Shown here: piece after piece, positions 56,333 to 64,000 of the stretch
Layout of the letters: every line of letters begins with the position of its first letter
How positions within the stretch are numbered: the stretch's first letter is position 1
Source: Ryuthela nishihirai
Lineage: Eukaryota > Arthropoda > Arachnida > Araneae > Heptathelidae
Direction of reading: 5' to 3'
Assembly (NCBI GenBank): GCA_038380435.1
Contig: JAWZYU010000013.1
Span: 65,986,446 to 66,050,445 of the forward strand
Length of the DNA: 64,000 nucleotides
Notes under the pieces: model-generated
Seen by the model: only the letters and a program-made list of their open reading frames with translations
What the model was told of the DNA's origin: nothing
Databases searched by the model: none
Program-made: the position numbers and the translations under genes

Positions 56333-57483
56333 GGTGACCAACGACAAACTGATCCGTCAGCTACCACCAAGGGAGGGCCATGTCACCAACATTGGTTAGA
56401 ATATCAGAACCGTTATTTGACTATTGAAATTTAGCGGTCACATCACGTTATCGAACTTGTTGCTGTGTCACAAATTAATGTCAGAACTTGAATGGATTGT
56501 ATCATGACCAAACATGTCTAAATCAAATCTTTTCAAGATTTAACTTCGATCTAAGCTAAATAAACGTTTCAGGAGTATACACACCAGTTCATCATAGAGT
56601 TCGTTCAGCAAAGTTCTAAAGTTTAATGTTGGCAGAAAAGATGATTTACGAAATGCAATTAACTCAGGTCCTACTTGTTTCCTAAACATTTTAGCAACAT
56701 CATTGACACTCAAATATTTATATATAAATATTAATCACTAGCTCACATAAATTTTCAACCTTAGTTTTCAAAGTAAGCTGAAATCTGGTATGAAAGAAGA
56801 TGTTTTCAGTTTTAGCATGAAATCCGTTTATGCTCTTAATGAAAGGAATTGAATGTATTTTCCGTAGGACGTTTCAGTCACTATCTCGCAAAAATTCTGT
56901 CCTTATTTTTACAAGTAAAATCTGGTATGTGAATGTTTAAAACCTTTTCCACTGAACAGTTTTCTGATCTTCATAAAGACGTACGAATTCATTTTTCCAA
57001 ATATCGTTATTCCTCGTCAACTTATAGAAGGCGACAAGAGACAAATTTCTTCAGAGCATTTAAAAACCTATCTGGCTTAAATTATGTCCAAATATCTTCG
57101 CATAGTCCTTCTCAGTGTGGAGAAGTGTTCGGTTCTTTCTTTCATAGCTCTCTTAGAAAAGATGTAATCTTAACCTATCTTAGTTTTTGTCAACTGAATA
57201 CTCTCCTTCAGCTGATTGTCATGCACTCAGGAACTTTCGATGGGTTACCTCTTTACGAAATATCACATGGCTGAATTGTGTTGGAATAAATGATGGTATT
57301 AATCAGATGCCAGGGTTTTCTGGTTCATAGAATGGAAATGTTTATTTCCAAGAAATATATTTCCTTAAATAAATTTCGATGATAATATTATTCAGAGCTA
57401 AGAGTGTAAATCCCATTTTGGAAGAAATAATGTTTCAAAACATTTCTATTTCTATTTCTGTCGCTAATGAAGGTTTGGGTTGT
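56333..57483. other. Unassigned stretch
   Basis: A 113-codon frame at 56933-57274 on the + strand shows no recognised domain. Nothing else identified. Confidence 0.3.
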
Positions 57484-57866
57484 TGGGTTGTTTTACCTCT
57501 GAGCTGCACTTTTGTGCACACCATGGGCTAAATGGCCAGGTCATATGGACTCCGAAGGCTCAGAGAAGATTGGGGGAGGGGATCCACTGGAACAGCTGTT
57601 GGGAGACAGATGGTAGCCTCCCGTCAAGGCCATACAGCGTGTTGTTTAGCTTGCACAGGGTATGGCTCTCCCGCACACAGGGCCACGGGCTTAACGTCCC
57701 ATCCGATGGACGGCGGTCTTTCCAAGCCCATCGGTGTCCCCTACTGACCGTGGACAGGGCGGGGAATTTTGCGGAGAAAATTTTCAACGCTGACCCAGCT
57801 GGGACTCGAACCTGGGAACTACAGGTTACGAGCCTGGCGCGCTACCGACTGAGCCACCCCCGCCCC
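57484..57866 (-). mobile_element. S1 SINE, full length
   Basis: Well-preserved antisense S1 with both tRNA boxes; the 135-codon frame that crosses it is not a gene. Confidence 0.9.
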
Positions 57867-58439
57867 AAAAGATTTTCCCAAGCTTGATCCCTAGTCTGAT
57901 CAAGAACACCATGATGCGCCAGGCCTAAAAATGAGCCAGATTCAGTATATTGATTATTTGTTTTATGTATATTATTATTTGTTTATTTGTTTTAGTATAT
58001 TATTATTTGTTTATGGATGTCCGCTAATGAAGGAAATATCTTATCAGATCTTATCAGCAACAAGTAAAAATATTTCAGAGATTTACTCAGCCAGCGTTCT
58101 TTTGTAGTTCAATCTGTGAACCCTCGAGTCATCCCCATGAACTTTGTCATCAAGAGAGGTTAACTGATATGAAATAATACATGTTGAAACTTGAAGGTGT
58201 TTAGTAGATGCTTAAAATAGAGAATAGCGTTTTTAAAACGTGAAAAATGTTTTAAATCATTAAATCATTTAAGTATTTTAAGCATATTTAATTTCCTTTC
58301 TTTTGTTCGATGGCTGTCCGTGCCCGGTGTATCTAAGGGACGCTAGATAAACCCGATGCTCATTAGTTATTATTATTTTTATTATTTCATATGATTTGTA
58401 ATATCAATTACTTCCTAGTAAATCATCTGGATATCTGTT
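57867..58439. other. Unassigned stretch
   Basis: Contains a short tandem of TATTATTTGTTTA (57950-58015); otherwise nothing recognised. Confidence 0.35.
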
Positions 58440-59110
58440 TTTGATCAACACATTCTATCACCAGAAACGTGCTCTAACGATGTAAATTAAAGCCTTCTGA
58501 AGGGTTTGGAAACTTTGAATTATCATATTTCGTTAGTACCTATTCAACTCGAAAAGAAATTTTAATTAACCTCTTTTAAAAAAGTTGCATCCCCCCCTCC
58601 CCAGGAGTGAAGAGACAAATTGTTGTGTCAATGTAAACTATTTGATCATCACACTCCACCACTAAAATATCATATGTCACATATCATCAGTATCATATTT
58701 ATGGCAACTTTATATTTGTGTCAATCTAGCACAAAAGATCGTTTGAAATATACATTAAATATTTGAAATTTTCAAATAATTCAACCGTCGCAGGGCGCAA
58801 TTGAAACCTTTGGGTGATTCGAAAAGTATGAATCGTAATAATTAATATCAATACCTATCCAAAGCAAAAACAGCCTTTATCTCTATAAACAAACAATTAT
58901 CTCTGCAAAAAAAAAAAAAAAAAAAATTCTGACCCCAACCCCCTGGGAGTAGAGGTTAAAATCATTGTTCTCAATGCAAACTTCGTGACCCTTCACTTCA
59001 CATTTCACCATCAACATTTGAAATTTCTGACATAATTACATCGCTTTCAATATTCGTTTAAATTTTGCCATATTCAACTTTTCACTGCTAGAGAGACAAA
59101 TTACAGCTAT
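58440..59110 (-). repeat. Repeat R, about two units
   Basis: Reverse-orientation R units: markers ACGATGTAAATTAAAGCC, CCTCCCCAGGAGTGAAGAGACA, ACTCCACCACTAAAATATCA and CCGTCGCAGGGCGCAATTGA in one unit, then a second partial unit with CCCCTGGGAGTAGAGG after an A-run at 58908-58925. Unit length about 340-350 bp. Confidence 0.65.
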
Positions 59111-59399
59111 AGGGACGACAAAAGATATATAACTATATAAACGATAAAATGAAACATTAGTTCTTTTGTTTCTGAAAAAGAGCAAAAGTAGAGACCCACA
59201 GAGGAAAGCTTTGGCTTGTGATATATAGACTTAAGATTTTATTCACTTTCCACAACTCTCCTCAAAAGAATTGTAGAGTTTATTATTTAATTTTGAATTT
59301 TAGAGCTAAAGCTTTTGTCATTAGAAATTGCCTTATATATTAATTTAATACAGAGGAAAATAAATATCAAGTATCGTTCTCAGAAGTTAATTAAATATC

Positions 59400-59465
59400 A
59401 AGTATCGTTTCCAACGTGAGTGGTATTCGAACCCACATCTCCCAGAAACTGGCCGGGTATGCTAA
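59400..59465 (-). mobile_element. tRNA-like fragment
   Basis: Antisense GGTTAGCATACCCGGCCAGTTTCTGGGAG followed by a perfect B box GGTTCGAATACC. Lacks acceptor pairing, so it is a SINE or tRNA pseudogene fragment from a family other than S1 and S2. Confidence 0.45.
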
Positions 59466-59870
59466 CCAATTTAATAAAATATGCATTTTAAAAGTTTTCC
59501 TAATGATTATTTCAATATTAGGTAATTATGAATGATTTTTATGAAAAATAATTTACTGTTAAATATTCTAGCTTCCGTAACTTTTTAAATACTGAACGAA
59601 TTCGGTTGGAAATCTAGACTTAAATGAATATGAATATGATTCACAGATATATAAGCATGTACTACTATTACACTCTAAAGTCCTTCTTTTAGCATTTGCT
59701 GTGGTTACTTATGTTTTAGGTGATCCGCTTGCTCCGTCCACACTTCCAGCAGTTTTTTTTACTGGCGTTCACATCTGTCCGATCGTTTGTCAATTGCCTA
59801 TTGCACAAAAGAGATATTTACACTTCTTCCTCTGCAGACTAATTCAATGAACCACTGTGTCGACGCGTTT

Positions 59871-60088
59871 GAAAGTCGTAGCTTCCTTATCAAGACTACT
59901 CTCGGCCCACGCGAACGGAAACTATACACAGTCGTATCCGAAAAATATGACCATATACCATACATATACTATGGTAGGTGAAAGTCGTAGCTTTGTTATC
60001 AAGACTACTCTCGGCCCACGCGAACGGAAACTATACACAGTCGTATCCGAAAAATATGACCATATACCATACATATACTATGGTAGGT
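59871..60088 (+). repeat. Tandem duplication of a 109-bp unit
   Basis: 59871-59979 and 59980-60088 are nearly identical, with differences only near the start of the unit (GCTTCCTTATC against GCTTTGTTATC). Followed by a TATA/CACA dinucleotide run (60115-60140). Confidence 0.92.
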
Positions 60089-60670
60089 GGTCATATTATT
60101 CTGATACAACTGTGTGTATATATATATATACACACACACAAAGTATCGTATTCAACAAACATAAATATCTTAAGTACACTTGAGACGATTTACTGAAGAA
60201 CACTGTATTTTAAACTATAGCAGTTATTTTGGTTTTGAATAAAAGTTTAAATATTTATAGTCCTTACAGCTGTGACCTATAGTTCTTTACTTCACCACTT
60301 CGCTTTCATTTATTAATCGGTAAATATAACTTAATAGTTCATGGCTTAAAATTTAAATTTACCGCTCATCCTTAAAGGTAGGCCTAACTTCAGGTATGGT
60401 AAGCGCTAATCGAAAACACAGCTAAATTATTATAATAAATTACATTATTAACAAAACCTAAGAAATAGAAGCTTAAAATAAAAATAACTGTAACTTTCCT
60501 TTGAGTAATATAATCATTTTAGGTTTGTAAACACAGTTTTAATACATACTACACGCGAGTAGACAATTACATATTGCTGCGAAGTAGCACTACATGTGTG
60601 ACGTCACAACTGTGTACGTTCAAGCCTGGTAGGTATATAGACGGTCATGGGTAACACTAAAAATGAAAAA
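60089..60670. other. Unassigned stretch
   Basis: TA/CA dinucleotide repeat at its start; no gene recognised. Confidence 0.3.
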
Positions 60671-60868
60671 TAAATAATTCCTCAAGCAGCTGCTTTGCCA
60701 CAGAGATCTGACTGGAGCCTGTCAGTTTAAACGTCATAGTAGAAAGTCTGAGAGGATGGCAGGACCTCAGCAGAAAAACAGCACAAACGTCCATGCCTTA
60801 TCCGGGGCTCGAACCCAGGTCCCTTAAATCAGTAGCCAAGCGCGCTAACCACTCGGCCACGGGACGGA
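60671..60868 (-). mobile_element. S2 SINE, full length
   Basis: Antisense S2 with intact B box (GGGGCTCGAACCCAGG) and A box (ACCACTCGGCCACGGGACGG). It lies only 25 bases from the 3' end of LINE copy C, in the same orientation. Confidence 0.9.
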
Positions 60869-60892
60869 TATGCAAAAAAAATATGGGACCAA

Positions 60893-63800
60893 TCATCATC
60901 ATCACCACCACCATCCTCAAGCAGCAAGGGCTACGGAGGTCCAACCAGACCGTGCAATTTAGTTCTCCAAGCATATCTCTCCTGAGCTACATCTGCTGCA
61001 TCTGGCCACTGCATACCAATTCTAAAAGGTCCTGTTTCACATTGTCTGCCGACCGCATCCTAGGTCTCCCCCTCTTACTGAGAACTTTAGGCACAGTGTT
61101 CCTAATCCTATTCGCCAATCTATAATAATGCTTACGGGCAACATGGCCAAACCAACGGAGTCTCTCTCTGCACAATATGATGTTTAAAGGAGTTGCCGAC
61201 TCTTTTGCTTAACCTCATCATTAGTTACAAAGTTGAACCACCTAATGCCAAACATACTGCGTAAGCATCTAGAATCAAAAGCATCTAGTTTCCAGTTATT
61301 TTGTTTACAAAGCGTCCACGTTTCACGACCATAACTAACCCTAGAAAGAACCAAACTATTATACAGTCTAACCAGACCGTGCAATTTTGTCTTTAGGTGC
61401 ATTCGCCTATTCCTCCACATTCTCCATAGATTCTTAAAAGTCCCGGCAGCAATCCCTGTTCGACTGTTAATCTCATGCTGCACATCATCAGTATCTTTTA
61501 CATAGATCCCAAGATAATTAAACTGTGACACCTGACTGTAACCATTCAGATTAACTGAACCATAGCCTGCCTGACCAATTTTCATCACTTTAGTTTTCTC
61601 TCAGTTAATAACCAAACATACACTACTACCAGTCTCATCAACAGCTCTAATGAAAGAGTTCAACTCATCAACACCATTTGCCAAAAGGGCTAAATCAGCA
61701 GCATAATCTAAATCAGAAATTTTCCTATCTCCAGACCATTTAAGGCCGAAAATTTTCCCTTGCAGTGAATTTCGCATAACATAATCAATAACCAAACTAA
61801 AGAGAAAAGGAGACAAAAATGCAACCTTGTAGAACACCAGAGGTAATGCTAAACCAATTTCTACAAGACTTACCTACATCTCACACACGACTCAGTGTTA
61901 TTATAGAGAGCTTTTATTATGTTAACTAACTTGTCTGGTATACCATAAGATTTCACAATCAACCACAAATTATAACGATCAAAAGAGTCCAAAGCCTTTT
62001 TGTAATCGACAAACCTAGCAACCAAAGGTTTCTGAAACTGTAAACATTTCTCAAGAATCTGCCTAAGTGAAAATATCTGATCCACACATCCCCTACCACT
62101 TCTGATTCCACATTGCTCATCATGCAATTGCCTGTCAACCAGATTATTAATTCTATTAAGCACAATCATGCAAATAACTTTCCCTGGAACAGAGAGTAGG
62201 CTTATACCCCTACAGTTTTCACAAGAACTGCGATCACCTTTTTTGAAAATTTGGAAAAATGTTAAAATGCTTATGAAAAAAATTTCAGTCATCCAAATGG
62301 TAACCGAAACATTCCCAGCTCTAAGCATTGCGTAAGTAATTTCATGTACACCTGGGAATTTATGAAGTTTAAATTTAGAAATAGCAAAAAATAACTTCAG
62401 ATTGTGTTATAGGCCAACATTAAATTCCCAAATGCATCATTATTACAAACAATGGGAGTAGAACTAACCAGATTGTTTAGAACATCACCGAAATGCTCAG
62501 CCCACCTAGCCATGACAGTATCCTCACCTTCTATAACCTTACCTGGTTTATCCTTCAATCCCTGTATACCTGTCCGTTTTCTACCACACAAAACATTAAC
62601 TATCTGGTACAGCTCTCTGTTGTTGTGCTGTCTAACTGCTTCCTCGGGTTTGTCAGCCAAGCCATCAAGCCAAAGATTCTTATCAGCAGCTAACTGATCC
62701 TTTACACGTTTATTCAGTTCTCTGTAATGCTTTCTATTAGGACTAGTAGGGTACTGATTAAGGACATTCCTGCAGTTCCTTCTTTCTGAAATAAACTCAA
62801 GTGCCTTATCACTTAAATAATTCTGTCTCCTCTGCTCCTTTTTTCCTAAAAGAGTACTTTTAGTGTCCAAAAAAGCCTATTTAAAATGATCCCATTCTTC
62901 CTCAACTGCAGTAGTAGGCATGCCATGACTGTCATAATGACTAAGTAACCTATCATGGTAAGCTTTGGCTATAACTGGGTCTTTCGGAGCTTCAGTATTA
63001 AAAGAAAAATTTTTAACCCTAACACAACACTTTTTATGTTAAGTTGCAAGACACTTTTAACAAGGTAATGGTCAGATCCAATTTCAGCTCCCCTATATGA
63101 CCTGGTATTCCTAACAGAACTAGCCCATTTGCTGTTAATTAATATATAATCAATCATATTCTTATGCAGCCCATCGGGTGAAACCCATGTGTACTTATGT
63201 ATGTCGCTGTGTTTGTAATAAGTAATAGTTATTCTGAAACCATTGCGTTTACTTACTTGTAGGAGACGTTGCCCATTGCCATTGCAGCTACCAATACCAA
63301 AAGGGCCTATTACTCTTCCCCATAGGTTAGAGTCAGTACCAACTTTGGCATTGAAGTCACCTAGAACAAACAAGAGTAATATCCCTTTTCTTGACAGAGT
63401 TCAAAATATCCTGAAGTTGTCTGTAAAACCTATCCTTCTTTATCCTCAGTATCCTCAGTAGGGGTATAACAGCAGATAACATTCAAGTCTTTAATTCTTG
63501 TCTGAAATTTTGCAGTGAAAAACTTTCATTAATGCATTCATATCCTAGAAGAGCATCACTGGCGTGTCTGCTGAGAAGCAGATTGGTGATGCTTATTGTT
63601 GTCCCTCCCTGAAAAGAGAAATTTAAGATTATCTTTAAGAATCTGACCTTTATCTGTTCATCTGGACTCTTGCAAGCCGAGAATATCTAAATTATAATGG
63701 TGGAATTCTTGTGTGAGGACATCAAGAGAAAAAGCTCTGTGCAGTGTCCTCACATTCCAACTACCTATGGAGAGAAAATGGTTAGTGGGATGTTTAAAGA

Positions 63801-64000
63801 AACTATGTTTATTGAGAGAGGGAATGCCGACAATATCAAACAGCCCCCTAATCGCAGACATGGGGCAAAGACCCGTTCCCCCACCACTAAAGGCTGAAGC
63901 CATCTACACTGGAAGACTTCCTCCAATGTAGAATTTGACGATGCCAATAGAAGCAAAGAGTTCAGGTACCTGCGATGACCTCTGCTCAGGATTATACACC
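60893..64000 (-). mobile_element. LINE copy C, cut by window end
   Basis: Third younger copy of the RTE-like family, minus strand; 3' microsatellite (ATCATCATCATCACCACCACC, antisense) at 60893-60914. It keeps the region deleted in copy B but carries many small indels. The 5' end lies beyond 64000, so no target duplication can be checked. Confidence 0.9.
60987..63903 (-). pseudogene. LINE copy C EN-RT frame, broken
   Basis: Endonuclease N-terminus 63658-63903 ends at the shared TGA (63658-63660) after LQESR. The rest of the endonuclease (62969-63373) retains FVLGDFNAKVG and GSDHYLV. The junction to the RT is open here (KAYHDRLLSHYDSHGM), showing the ancestral single frame. RT pieces: 62397-62870, 61870-62328 (GIRSGRGCVDQIF, VDYKKALDSFD), 61601-61837 with YAAD in place of YADD, and 61184-61588, 60987-61175 for the C-terminus. 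A short duplication of the LHGLVR segment near 61371-61387 marks a rearrangement. Confidence 0.85.

Overview
This is a window of animal nuclear DNA, AT-rich and intron-dominated. It contains no bacterial operons, no credible tRNA or rRNA gene and no CRISPR array. The transposons (an APE-type LINE that looks RTE-like, a Jockey-like LINE, Tc1 and mariner elements, a mariner-type element whose N-terminus resembles the helix-turn-helix protein common in spider transposons, Tigger, hAT MITEs and two tRNA-derived SINE families) suggest an arthropod, perhaps a chelicerate. That placement is inference, since no species marker was recognised. The one host gene I recognise runs along the + strand: four coding exons at 4379-4475, 21788-21868, 38007-38072 and 44393-44557 match DNAAF11 (LRRC6/tilB), a cytoplasmic assembly factor for axonemal dynein arms. 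The first exon encodes part of the leucine-rich repeats; the other three encode the C-terminal CS/p23-like domain with perfectly compatible splice phases. The intervening exons (end of the LRR domain and the linker) were not found, and the last exon has an apparent 1-base frameshift. Most of the window therefore appears to be DNAAF11 intron and 3' flank packed with repeats. Layout: 1-545 old LINE relic; 1466-8652 SINEs, foldback MITEs and the first exon; 9030-9530 mariner relic; 9575-13149 LINE copy A with 12-bp target duplications; 14472-19855 MITEs, a Jockey relic, a dispersed satellite-like repeat and a SINE; 20345-21715 decayed Tc1 transposon; 21788 exon; 23393-26850 SINEs in a diverged tandem repeat plus a minisatellite; 27238-30630 broken old LINE with nested insertions; 30650-31850 GATA/GGTA simple-sequence array holding two foldback MITEs; 33114-35526 a direct-repeat-bounded segment with an unrecognised intronless reading frame; 35816-37183 small MITEs; 38007 exon; 38697-44277 SINE-rich with a Tc1 relic; 44393 exon; 44780-46550 LINE relic; 47247-48230 mariner-like element; 48340-52013 a second mariner-like element split by LINE copy B; 52650-57866 SINEs, a Tigger deletion derivative and a small Kozak-started reading frame; 58440-60090 satellite-like repeat and a 109-bp tandem duplication; 60671-64000 SINE and LINE copy C, cut by the window end. 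The most notable signals are an in-frame UGA at the same codon of the endonuclease domain in all three LINE copies, a shared 3' terminus between this LINE and one SINE family, and a seven-copy hairpin MITE family with hAT-like 8-bp target duplications.
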